Shown here: positions 43,526 through 51,501 of the stretch, piece after piece | How the letters are laid out: each line of letters opens with the position of its first letter | How positions within the stretch are numbered: the first letter of the stretch is position 1 | Assembly: GCA_023231005.1 (NCBI GenBank) | Contig: JALNWG010000009.1 | Span: 44,886 to 108,885, forward strand | DNA length: 64,000 nucleotides | Source: Bacteroidales bacterium | GTDB taxonomy: Bacteria; Bacteroidota; Bacteroidia; Bacteroidales; FEN-979 | Direction: 5' to 3' | Program-made: the position numbers and the translations under genes | Notes under the pieces: generated by a model | What the model saw: the letters and a program-made list of their open reading frames with translations, nothing else | What the model was told of the DNA's origin: nothing | The model's database searches: none

Positions 43526-43571
43526 CATCCAATTTATATCATTAATACTAACCAAAATAATTGATCTCTCT

Positions 43572-44036
43572 ATGAAAAAGATGATTTTTTCATTTTTATT
43601 TTTGACATTTACTACTGTTGGAGTTATTGCACAGGGAACTGCACCTCAGCCTCCAGTAAATCCCAATGCCCCAGAAATCTCTTTTGATAAAACTGTGCAT
43701 GATTACGGCACGATTTTCCAGGCAGGTGATGGTACTTGTGAATTTAAATTTACCAATACAGGAAAAGAGCCTTTGATTTTATCCCGGCCTCAATCTTCCT
43801 GCGGATGTACTGTTCCCACATGGCCACAGGAACCTGTTTTACCAGGAAAAAGTGATGTTATTAAAGTAACATACAACACCAATAATATTGGCCCCATCAA
43901 TAAAACCGTTACCGTTACATCCAATGCTAAAACCTCACGAGTGGTATTACAAATCAAAGGAACTGTTGTAGCAAAACCCGCTACCACCGAACCGGTAAAA
44001 CCCACCGATCAGGGAGCTACTCCTGTTTCCAAGTAA
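43572..44036 (+). CDS. DUF1573 exported protein
   Basis: This 154-residue exported protein has a signal peptide (cleavage near VIAQ). It carries a single DUF1573 Ig-like domain: FDKTVHDYGTIFQAGDGTCEF, the conserved SSCGCTVPTWP with paired Cys, and LPGKSDVIKVTYNTNN. A Thr/Pro-rich low-complexity tail follows. DUF1573 resembles ASH/MSP-type domains and its role is unknown. It is abundant in Bacteroidota envelopes. Expression is bounded by its own -7 element upstream and the hairpin at 44061-44083. Confidence 0.9.
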   Translation: MKKMIFSFLFLTFTTVGVIAQGTAPQPPVNPNAPEISFDKTVHDYGTIFQAGDGTCEFKFTNTGKEPLILSRPQSSCGCTVPTWPQEPVLPGKSDVIKVTYNTNNIGPINKTVTVTSNAKTSRVVLQIKGTVVAKPATTEPVKPTDQGATPVSK

Positions 44037-44051
44037 ACAACAAAAAATATT

Positions 44052-44059
44052 TAACTTTG
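44052..44059 (+). promoter_or_regulatory. -7 promoter-like element before the aminotransferase
   Basis: TAACTTTG fits TAnnTTTG, 45 bases before ATG 44105. It directly abuts the terminator hairpin, so a transcript started here would begin within or next to the stem. Confidence 0.4.
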
Positions 44060-44060
44060 T

Positions 44061-44083
44061 GCCAGCCAAAAGCTGGCTTTTTT
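44061..44083 (+). terminator. Rho-independent terminator after the DUF1573 gene
   Basis: A 6-bp GC-rich stem (GCCAGC at 44061-44066 and GCTGGC at 44072-44077) with a 5-base loop is followed by six T. It lies 24 bases after the DUF1573 stop. Confidence 0.75.
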
Positions 44084-44104
44084 GCTTTACCTAAAAATAT
44101 TAAT

Positions 44105-45304
44105 ATGCCTGCAATTTCACAAAGAGGTCAGGTTTGTCCTCCCTCACCAATCAGAAAACTCGTCCCTTTTTCAGATGAAGCAAAGAAAAGGGGCATCAAA
44201 GTGTACCATCTTAACATCGGCCAACCGGATATCGAAACTCCTGCCAATGTTCTCGATAAGATCCGGCACACAGATCTTAAAGTTATTGAATACAGCCATT
44301 CGGCCGGGATCCTCTCCTACCGGAAAAAATTAGCAATTTATTATCAACGGGTTGGAATTCATGTCACGCCTGATGAGATGATCGTGACCACCGGCGGATC
44401 GGAAGGCATCCTCTTCGCCATGCTGACGTGTTTGAACCCCGGTGATGAGATCATCATTCCCGAGCCATTTTATGCTAACTATAATGGGTTTGCCGTGTCG
44501 GCTGGTATCGTGGTAAAACCTATCGAATCCTATATTGAAAATGGTTTTGGACTTCCTCCGATCAGCGCTTTTGAACAGGCCATCACCCCCAAAACCAAGG
44601 CGATCATGATCTGCAATCCCAATAATCCTACCGGATATCTTTACTCCAAAGAAGAACTTGAACTGTTACGTGACATTGTTAAAAAACACGACCTGTATCT
44701 TTTTTCCGATGAAGTATACCGTGAATTCTGCTATGATGGAAAACAACATTATTCCGTAATGAATCTTGAAGGGATCGATCAAAATGTGGTTTTGCTGGAT
44801 TCCATTTCGAAGCGATACAGCGCCTGCGGAGTTCGTATCGGTGTAATGATCTCACGGAATAAAGCAGTGATGTCAACCGCGATGAAATTTGCCCAGGCCC
44901 GCCTCAGCCCCCCAACATTTGGTCAGATCGCTGGAGAGGAAGCTGTTGACACTCCGCCGGAATATCTTGAAAAAGTATTGAAAGAATATGTTTTACGTCG
45001 TAATATCGTTGTGGAATCCATCAACCGGATGGAAGGTTGCTTCTGTCCAAACCCCGGTGGCGCTTTTTACGCTGTTGCCAGGTTGCCCATCGATGATTCA
45101 GACAAATTCTGTCAGTGGCTGCTTGAAGATTTTAATTACCAGGGGCAAACCGTGATGCTGGCACCTGCTACCGGCTTCTATTCAACCAAAGGACGTGGTA
45201 AAAACGAGGTTCGGATCAGCTATGTTTTATGCCTTACCGATCTTAAAGCTGCCATGAAATGCCTGGAAGAAGCTTTAAAGGTTTATCCCGGAAGAAAAAA
45301 ATAG
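44105..45304 (+). CDS. PLP-dependent aminotransferase, class I/II
   Basis: This 399-residue fold-type I aminotransferase of the aspartate-aminotransferase-like group shows YHLNIGQPDIETP (residues 34-46), NPNNPTGY (171-178), FSDEVYREF (200-208), the PLP-binding lysine K236 in DSISKRYSACGVR, and R244. The substrate is not determined: aspartate, alanine/valine and aromatic amino acids are all possible. I use ATG 44105. A longer frame from 44057 passes through the promoter-like element and terminator hairpin and is not credible. It converges on the DUF1343 gene. Confidence 0.9.
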   Translation: MPAISQRGQVCPPSPIRKLVPFSDEAKKRGIKVYHLNIGQPDIETPANVLDKIRHTDLKVIEYSHSAGILSYRKKLAIYYQRVGIHVTPDEMIVTTGGSEGILFAMLTCLNPGDEIIIPEPFYANYNGFAVSAGIVVKPIESYIENGFGLPPISAFEQAITPKTKAIMICNPNNPTGYLYSKEELELLRDIVKKHDLYLFSDEVYREFCYDGKQHYSVMNLEGIDQNVVLLDSISKRYSACGVRIGVMISRNKAVMSTAMKFAQARLSPPTFGQIAGEEAVDTPPEYLEKVLKEYVLRRNIVVESINRMEGCFCPNPGGAFYAVARLPIDDSDKFCQWLLEDFNYQGQTVMLAPATGFYSTKGRGKNEVRISYVLCLTDLKAAMKCLEEALKVYPGRKK

Positions 45305-45325
45305 TGATTTAGCGGAATTAAAAGA

Positions 45326-46507
45326 CTATTCGGGGTAAAGAAGATAGTTTTTCCTGATCTCTTTAAATTTATTGATTCCGGATTGCCAGCTTTTTCTGAT
45401 ATCATCTTCTGTTTTACCTTTGATTATTTGTTCCCTAAGAGTTGAATTTCCTGCCAGTTTATCAAAGTAAACGGTAAAAAAACCGGAAGGCTTATTCATT
45501 TCTTTATAAGTATTTATCAACCAGGAAAGTTGGATTTTTCCTGAGCGTTTTCGATCCGAATCCATCACCCTCTGGAGGTTGGTTCCAAAACATTTTTGGT
45601 TTTCGAATGGAGGATGCAAACTCATTCCCGGAATACTTTTTGGCACAAAGATAAAGGAACCCGTTTTAAGGTCAGGATGGCCAAAAATTTCAAATGGAGT
45701 ATCTGTTCCACGTCCTACACTGATAATGGTCCCTTCAAAAAGGCAAAGAGATGGATAAAGCCAGATTGCATTCATGGTGGTAAGGTTCGGCGAGGGTTTT
45801 ACAAGCCCCTGAATCAGAGTATGATGGGTATAATTCATAAGTGGAATAATGATAAGATCACACCATACCTTGTTTTTCAACCATCCTTCTCCGTTAACCA
45901 TTCGGGCATATTCCCCCATCGTCATTCCATAAACGATGGGAACCGGATGAAGCCCTACAAAAGATGAAAAGTTTTTCTCCAATACCGGGCCATCAATATA
46001 AAAACCGTTGGGATTGGGCCGGTCGAATACAACCAAGGGAATATGATTTTCCGCACATGCTTCCATTACATAAGTAAGAGTGGAAATGTAGGTATAAAAG
46101 CGAACTCCGACATCCTGCAAATCAAAAACCATATAATCGAGGTCAGCCATATCTTCAGGAAATGGCTTTTTATGTTCTCCATATAAGGAAATAACCGGGA
46201 GGCCAGAGACCGAATCAGTACTGTTCTGAATGAGGGCTCCTGCTTCGAATCCGCTTCTGAACCCATGTTCGGGACAGAAAACCTTCTTCACTAAAAATCC
46301 ATTACTGATCAGATAATCCACCGTATTTTTCCCGGCATCCACAGAAGCCACGTTGGACACCACTCCGATCTTCGTATCTTTCAGCAACGGTTGATAAACA
46401 TCAATCCGGCGAACTCCCGGTATCACCTGCGATACTAAAATCCCCGGCAGAAAAAGAAACCACAGAAAAATCAACCTGTAACCTGAAACCTGAAACCAAT
46501 TTCCCAT
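45326..46507 (-). CDS. namZ: DUF1343 (NamZ/GH171-type) exo-beta-N-acetylmuramidase
   Basis: This is a 393-residue exported protein (signal about 1-27, ending near LVSQ) of the YbbC/DUF1343 family. Conserved stretches are GVVSNVASVD, KVFCPEHGFRSGFEAG, LDYMVFDLQDVGVRFYTYISTL, VFDRPNPNGFYIDGP and ISVGRGTDTPFEIFG. NamZ of B. subtilis removes non-reducing-end MurNAc from glycan fragments and works with NagZ and AmiE. Together with the GH3/serine-hydrolase fusion at 34280, this suggests extracytoplasmic muropeptide breakdown. The first codons include a CAGGTTT-type repeat (46473-46497), so the annotated start is slightly uncertain. Confidence 0.87.
   Translation of the reverse strand: MGNWFQVSGYRLIFLWFLFLPGILVSQVIPGVRRIDVYQPLLKDTKIGVVSNVASVDAGKNTVDYLISNGFLVKKVFCPEHGFRSGFEAGALIQNSTDSVSGLPVISLYGEHKKPFPEDMADLDYMVFDLQDVGVRFYTYISTLTYVMEACAENHIPLVVFDRPNPNGFYIDGPVLEKNFSSFVGLHPVPIVYGMTMGEYARMVNGEGWLKNKVWCDLIIIPLMNYTHHTLIQGLVKPSPNLTTMNAIWLYPSLCLFEGTIISVGRGTDTPFEIFGHPDLKTGSFIFVPKSIPGMSLHPPFENQKCFGTNLQRVMDSDRKRSGKIQLSWLINTYKEMNKPSGFFTVYFDKLAGNSTLREQIIKGKTEDDIRKSWQSGINKFKEIRKNYLLYPE
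46473..46497 (+). repeat. short tandem heptamer repeat at the start of the DUF1343 gene
   Basis: Three and a half imperfect copies of a 7-base unit (ACCTGTA, ACCTGAA, ACCTGAA, ACC). On the coding (minus) strand this reads as CAGGTTT/CAGGTTA and encodes residues about 5-11 of the signal peptide region. Confidence 0.75.
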
Positions 46508-46521
46508 TTCTTAAAAAAAAC

Positions 46522-46529
46522 TACTTTTG
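46522..46529 (+). promoter_or_regulatory. -7 promoter element for the permease gene
   Basis: TACTTTTG matches TAnnTTTG, 20 bases before the GTG start at 46550. Confidence 0.5.
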
Positions 46530-46549
46530 CAAAATAATGGATTTTCTTG

Positions 46550-47770
46550 GTGAAAACAGAACTTTTTCTAGCTAAAAAAATTGTTGCACGAAGTAAGGAA
46601 AACTTTTCCTGGACTTTTATTGTGATTGCCATTACCTCCATTGCGCTTGGTATTGCAATTATGTTTGTGGCCATTGCCATCCTCACCGGTTTTAAAAAAG
46701 AAATTCGTGAAAAAGTCGTAGGATTTTCGGGGCATATTCAGATTACGCGATTTTCGGGAAATTCGACATTCGAACCTCAGCCCATTGAAAAAAATCAACC
46801 CTTTTATCAAAAGATCCGGCAAAACAAAGAGATTTCCCATATTCAGGCTTTTGCAAATAAAGCCGGGATCATTAAAACCAAAGATGAAATTCAGGGTGTG
46901 ATCCTCAAAGGTGTGGACGCTGATTATAGCTGGACTTTTTTCCGCGATAAGATGAAACAAGGCAGAATTCCGGAAATCAAGGGGACCCAACGTTGTGACG
47001 AAGTAATCATTTCACAGAAAACCGCTGATTTGCTTAACCTTAAACTCAATGATGATCTACGGATGTATTTTATTGTTGACAACAACACACTCGGAAGAAA
47101 ATTCAAGATCGTTGGGATATACAGTACAGGGCTGGAGGAATTCGACAAATTATATGTGATTGGCGACATCCACCATATTCAGAAATTGAATAACTGGACG
47201 GATAACCAGGTAGGCGGTTTTGAGGTGATGATCCGTAATTATAAAGACATGGAACGACTGGGCATGGATATTTATCATCAAATCGGATTCAGTTTGGATG
47301 CATCTACCGTCCGCCAGTTATACCCACAGATTTTCGACTGGCTTGATCTTCAAGATATCAATGTGCTCATTATTTTAATTCTGATCATCCTGGTTTCAAC
47401 CACTACGATCATTTCCACATTATTGATCCTGATCCTTGAGCGAACCAACATGATTGGCATTTTGAAAGCACTTGGCATGCGTAGCAAGGGAATCCGGAAG
47501 GTATTTTTATACCATGCTTTTTATATTGTCGGTTGGGGAATGTTGCTTGGCAATCTCCTTGCCTTTTCCCTTTGCTGGTTACAGAAATATTTCAGGTTGG
47601 TAAAGCTTCCGGAGGAATCCTATTATGTGTCGGTCATCCCAATCAACCTGAATATATGGAATATTTTACTGTTAAACCTGGGAACTGTAGTATTGTGTTA
47701 CCTGATTTTTATTATCCCCTCCTTTGTTATAAGCCGGATTACGCCCGTAAAAGCGATCCGTTTCAGTTAA
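46550..47770 (+). CDS. LolC/LolE-type ABC transporter permease (FtsX family)
   Basis: This 406-residue protein has the MacB/LolCE layout: one N-terminal helix (about 22-45) after the conserved KTELFLAKKI start, a periplasmic domain of about 230 residues (HIQITRF, VDADYSWTF, IVGIYSTGLEEFD), then three C-terminal helices (from about 268) with MIGILKALGMRSKGIRKVF. It is expected to pair with a LolD-like ATPase (not in this window) to release lipoproteins or move lipids. I prefer the GTG at 46550. A TTG one codon earlier is possible. An ATG at 46537 is out of frame. Confidence 0.88.
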   Translation: MKTELFLAKKIVARSKENFSWTFIVIAITSIALGIAIMFVAIAILTGFKKEIREKVVGFSGHIQITRFSGNSTFEPQPIEKNQPFYQKIRQNKEISHIQAFANKAGIIKTKDEIQGVILKGVDADYSWTFFRDKMKQGRIPEIKGTQRCDEVIISQKTADLLNLKLNDDLRMYFIVDNNTLGRKFKIVGIYSTGLEEFDKLYVIGDIHHIQKLNNWTDNQVGGFEVMIRNYKDMERLGMDIYHQIGFSLDASTVRQLYPQIFDWLDLQDINVLIILILIILVSTTTIISTLLILILERTNMIGILKALGMRSKGIRKVFLYHAFYIVGWGMLLGNLLAFSLCWLQKYFRLVKLPEESYYVSVIPINLNIWNILLLNLGTVVLCYLIFIIPSFVISRITPVKAIRFS

Positions 47771-47773
47771 TCC

Positions 47774-49882
47774 CTACACTTTATTTAACAGTCGGGTCAG
47801 CTCTTCCAGCTTAAAAGGTTTGGAAATATAGGTATTCATCCCCGCTTTGAAACATTTTTCCTCATCTTCCGGAGAAGTATTTGCAGTAATGGCACAAATC
47901 TGAACCGGGAATTCCTCATTCGATTTGGCTTCCAGAGCGCGAATCTGACGTGTTGCTTCCAATCCATCCATTTCCGGCATATAAATATCCATAAGGATGA
48001 GATCGTATTTTTTCCGGGAAAACATCTCAACAGCAATTTTTCCGTTTTCGGCGAGGTCGGCATGGTGTCCAATCTTTTCAAGAGTAACAAGGGCTACCTT
48101 TTGATTGATCGGGCTATCTTCTACCAACAAAATGTTCAGAATCCTTTTCCGGGTGTCATGGATAACCTCCGGTTGATCGTCGGGTTGTGAAATTTCTTTA
48201 TTTAATTGGGATAAAGCTCTGACAATCCTACTTTTAAGGTGGTTAAGAGTATAGGGTCGGATGATACAGACCCAGACCCCTGCAGAAGCCAGTTCGGATG
48301 CCGTAACCGGGAATTTCCGTGAGGTGGTCAACAATATTTTGGATGGAAGAAACAACGGATCTTTTTTTACCTGGGCAGCAAACTGAAGTCCGTTTATTTC
48401 AGGCATCTGATATTCAACCAGAATCAACTGAAATGGTTTTTTGATTTCAGCCTGATGATGAATCCTGTGAGTTGCATCCTGGGTATCATGAGATACTTCA
48501 ACTTCACAATCCCATCGTTCAAAATAATTACGAAGAACCGTGGTATGACTCAATGCCGGATCGATAATGAGTACTTTTTGTCCTCCGATTTTCTTTTTCA
48601 TGGGATCGGTGATTTCTGAATCCTTGTACCGGTCGAAAGGAATTGTGAAAGAGAAGGTGGTACCTGAGCCCAGGATACTTTCAACTGAGATTGACCCATT
48701 CATCCGGTCGATCAAATGCTTGGCAATGGCAAGGCCCAATCCGCCTCCTCCAAATTTTCGTCCCTGTGAGGTATCCAGTTTTGAAAAAGAGTAAAATATT
48801 TTTTTTAAATCCTGCTCTGAAATGCCGATACCGGTATCGCAAACATTAAAACGAACACTGACCGATTCATCATCCCAATTTAGAAATTCCGATTCTATTC
48901 TGATCTCTCCTTTTTCAGTGAATTTCAGCGCATTATCCATAAATATTTTCAAGATTTGGCGCAGGCGTATCGGATCGCCGACAACCTCAAACGGAACATT
49001 GGGATCCTGGAAAGTCAACATTTCAAGGCCTTTTTCCAATGCCGTGTCAACAAATGACATCGCAACTTCTCCTACAACCTGTGCGACACTAAATGGTTTT
49101 TCCAGGATTTCAACTTTCCCTGCTTCAATCTTAGAATATTCCAGAACGTCGTTGAGTATTGACATTAAATTGGTCGCCGACTTCACAATTACATCCAGGT
49201 ACTCGGTCTGTTCCTGATTTAGTTCCGACTGGCGCAGGATCTGTGCCATGCCAATAACACCGGCCATGGGGGTATATATTTCATGCGACATATCTGCAAG
49301 AAATAAACTTTTCAACCGGTTGTCTTCATCTGATTTTTCTTTAGATTCTATGGTTTTTCTTTCCTTTATTTTCCGATTGTCAATATCGAGGATAATTCCA
49401 GCCAGGCGAACCGGTTTCCCTAGAATATCGGTATCGACAATTTTCCCTTTGAAAAAAAGCCACTTCCATTCTTGAGGCTTTATTTGCCACCGGAAATCAA
49501 TTTCAAAATTGGGCTTTTCCCCACGAACATGTTGTTTGATCTGATCCAGTAAAGCAGGTAAATCATCCGGGTGAATCAATTTGGAAAAGTCATCAAAAGT
49601 ATGAGGCAATTCATCCCGGGTACTATGGACAAAAAAAACAGAGTTGCCCTTGAAAAGTAATTTGCCGGAGCTGTATTCCCAACTCCACCATACCAGATCG
49701 CCGGCATTCAAGGCCGATTCAAGCCCACTATTGGTCACAGTGAGGGAATTAACGAGTTGCTGCAATTTCTCATTCGATCCGGTCAGTAATTTGTAGATCT
49801 CGTCCCAATGATGAGAAGCAACCCTAAGTTTATCCTGATTATCCGGCACTTTTCCTTGATTATTCTGTTGTTCCGCTGTCAT
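47774..49882 (-). CDS. hybrid sensor histidine kinase with two receiver domains
   Basis: This 702-residue soluble hybrid kinase has a PAS domain (about 55-170), HisKA with H200 in ADMSHEIYTPM, and HATPase (N-box FMDNALKFTEKG, G-box FGGGGLGLAIAK). Receiver 1 (about 434-555) is degenerate: the acceptor Asp is Glu490 (LVEYQMP) and the Lys is Arg542. Receiver 2 (about 583-702) is intact: E588/D589, D632 and K688. There are no membrane helices, so it senses a cytosolic cue through PAS. I use ATG 49882 because the longer frame begins within the upstream gene. It lies 14 bases after the ODP-like gene. No DNA-binding output is encoded. Confidence 0.92.
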   Translation of the reverse strand: MTAEQQNNQGKVPDNQDKLRVASHHWDEIYKLLTGSNEKLQQLVNSLTVTNSGLESALNAGDLVWWSWEYSSGKLLFKGNSVFFVHSTRDELPHTFDDFSKLIHPDDLPALLDQIKQHVRGEKPNFEIDFRWQIKPQEWKWLFFKGKIVDTDILGKPVRLAGIILDIDNRKIKERKTIESKEKSDEDNRLKSLFLADMSHEIYTPMAGVIGMAQILRQSELNQEQTEYLDVIVKSATNLMSILNDVLEYSKIEAGKVEILEKPFSVAQVVGEVAMSFVDTALEKGLEMLTFQDPNVPFEVVGDPIRLRQILKIFMDNALKFTEKGEIRIESEFLNWDDESVSVRFNVCDTGIGISEQDLKKIFYSFSKLDTSQGRKFGGGGLGLAIAKHLIDRMNGSISVESILGSGTTFSFTIPFDRYKDSEITDPMKKKIGGQKVLIIDPALSHTTVLRNYFERWDCEVEVSHDTQDATHRIHHQAEIKKPFQLILVEYQMPEINGLQFAAQVKKDPLFLPSKILLTTSRKFPVTASELASAGVWVCIIRPYTLNHLKSRIVRALSQLNKEISQPDDQPEVIHDTRKRILNILLVEDSPINQKVALVTLEKIGHHADLAENGKIAVEMFSRKKYDLILMDIYMPEMDGLEATRQIRALEAKSNEEFPVQICAITANTSPEDEEKCFKAGMNTYISKPFKLEELTRLLNKV

Positions 49883-49896
49883 TATATGGTTGATTT

Positions 49897-50685
49897 TTAT
49901 CTTAAATCCGGATAGATCAAATCGATGCCACATCTTAACCGGTTCAAATATTCCAATGCAAAAGAAATATTTTTTAAAGGGATAATAGATCCATGTCGTG
50001 GAAGAATGGCCTCCAGTTTCAAATTCCTGATCTGTTTCAAATATCCCTTAAGTGTTAGATTGGAAGGAAAATAATCGAGGTGAAACAAACTCAATTTCAG
50101 TTCATGGGCAGCGAAGTTCTCAACCACCAATTTCCAATCCATATCAATGGCCGACCAAAGGTCACCTGAAAAAAGGAACCGTGAAGTTTTATCAAAGATG
50201 GTAAATGTTTCCGAACAAGGAAGAAACGGGGCGGGAATGAAATCCAATTTTTGTCCGGATTTAAACGAAAAAACAGGTTCTTCGGAAACATTATGCCATG
50301 ACCAATCCAAGCTACCATAATGAGATAATTTGGTATTTGTTCGGGGAGCTGTAATTATTTTCATTCCAGGATTCAGTTTCAGCCAGTCAATGATGGCAGA
50401 AGTTTCATCTGGATCCGGCTGACAAATTATCATCCCCATTAAATTTGTTAATGGCAGCACTTTTTCGATACTGGATTGGATAAACTCAAATTCTGTTTTT
50501 CCTCCGGGATAAATCAGAATCCCCTCTTCCCCATCGACAATAAGATAACAATTACACCGGAAAGCAGAATCTTCAGGTACTCCAAGCCAATAAAGGGCAT
50601 GGTGGTCTTGTTGAAAAAGCAAGGCAGGGACACCGTTTCGATCGTCGAAAGAATGACTTAGGGCAATTAAATCAATGGAATTCAT
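49897..50685 (-). CDS. ODP/flavodiiron-like metallo-beta-lactamase domain protein with degenerate metal site
   Basis: This 262-residue protein has the metallo-beta-lactamase module of flavodiiron/ODP proteins (YWLGVPEDSAFRCNCYLIVDG, then FIPAPFLPCSETFTIFD, FLFSGDLWSA and LPRHGSII) and no flavodoxin domain. By hand alignment to the diiron ligands H-x-E-x-D-H, ours reads QPDPDE at 89-94. The HWPDS His is replaced (P156), while D175 and H231 remain. It probably cannot hold a normal diiron centre. The gene is 14 bases from cysH and from the hybrid kinase, so it may act as a redox, O2 or ligand sensor feeding the kinase (inference). Confidence 0.78.
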   Translation of the reverse strand: MNSIDLIALSHSFDDRNGVPALLFQQDHHALYWLGVPEDSAFRCNCYLIVDGEEGILIYPGGKTEFEFIQSSIEKVLPLTNLMGMIICQPDPDETSAIIDWLKLNPGMKIITAPRTNTKLSHYGSLDWSWHNVSEEPVFSFKSGQKLDFIPAPFLPCSETFTIFDKTSRFLFSGDLWSAIDMDWKLVVENFAAHELKLSLFHLDYFPSNLTLKGYLKQIRNLKLEAILPRHGSIIPLKNISFALEYLNRLRCGIDLIYPDLR

Positions 50686-50699
50686 TTGATCTCTTTTAG

Positions 50700-51398
50700 T
50701 TATTTATGGAGTCCACATTCTTTATTCTGAGATATTTCCCACCACCAGCGTCCGGCACGCAGATCTTCTCCTGGTTGAACAGCCCGTGTACAAGGCATGC
50801 AGCCGATACTGGGAAAGTTTTTTTGATGAAGTTCATTGACCGGAATATAATTTTTCCTGACAAACTCAGAGACATCTTTCAGTGTCCACTGAATCAATGG
50901 ATTAACCTTTATCATCTGATGCGTAGTATCCCATTCTACCAATTGTACATCCTGACGTGTAGGAGATTGCTCACGACGAAGGCCTGTAATCCAGATGGTC
51001 ATACCCGAAAGGGCACGTTTCAGAGGCTCAATTTTCCGGATATAACAGCACAACTTCCTGGCTTCCACACTTTCGTAAAAAAGGTTAATCCCTTTATTTT
51101 TCACCATCTCTTCCACATGATTTGCATCGGGGAAAAAAAGTTTGATAGGAATTCCGTATTTTTTTTCGGTAATCGATAAGGTATCATAAGTTTCCTGAAA
51201 CAGGCGACCGGTATCGAGGGTGAAGATGTTAACCGGGAGATGAAGCGTGGCAATAATATGGGTGATCATCTGATCTTCAATCCCCAAACTTGTTGAAAAG
51301 GTCACTTTATTTTTATATTCCTTGGCAAACCAAGAAATCACTTCCTCCGGAGCGGCATCTTCGAATTGTTGGTTTAATTCAATAATTCTATTATACAT
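50700..51398 (-). CDS. cysH: assimilatory APS/PAPS reductase (4Fe-4S type)
   Basis: This 232-residue cytoplasmic enzyme reduces adenylyl- or phosphoadenylyl-sulfate to sulfite. It has the P-loop-like FSTSLGIEDQ (34-43), LDTGRLFQETY, the Cys pair RKLCCYIRK (C117-C118) with C200/C203 in IGCMPCT, the usual 4Fe-4S ligands of APS-type reductases, GLRREQSPTR, and the catalytic C228 in ECGLHK. The cluster ligands favour APS over PAPS. I use ATG 51398. A TTG three codons upstream is less likely. No cysND, sulfite reductase or transporter gene lies nearby. Instead it heads a run with an ODP-like protein and a hybrid kinase. Confidence 0.92.
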   Translation of the reverse strand: MYNRIIELNQQFEDAAPEEVISWFAKEYKNKVTFSTSLGIEDQMITHIIATLHLPVNIFTLDTGRLFQETYDTLSITEKKYGIPIKLFFPDANHVEEMVKNKGINLFYESVEARKLCCYIRKIEPLKRALSGMTIWITGLRREQSPTRQDVQLVEWDTTHQMIKVNPLIQWTLKDVSEFVRKNYIPVNELHQKNFPSIGCMPCTRAVQPGEDLRAGRWWWEISQNKECGLHK

Positions 51399-51477
51399 AA
51401 ATAGCAATTCTATGAATTATTTTGTGAATTTAGTAAAATCTTAAAATGGAATGCAAGTTTTTACCTGAAGAAAAGTT

Positions 51478-51485
51478 TATTTTTG
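51478..51485 (+). promoter_or_regulatory. -7 promoter element for mpl
   Basis: TATTTTTG (TAnnTTTG), 16 bases before ATG 51502. Confidence 0.5.
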
Positions 51486-51501
51486 GCAAAAAGTAACGAT
51501 T

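Noticed and set aside
43405..43571. Possible small RNA or tRNA in the 167-base divergent gap
   Set aside because: No cloverleaf or stable stem is apparent, and the gap is filled by two facing promoters.
46537..46575. 12-codon ATG frame just after the -7 element of the permease gene
   Set aside because: It overlaps the permease start in another frame, has no homology signal, and the GTG start at 46550 matches the expected N-terminus. A uORF role is conceivable but unsupported.
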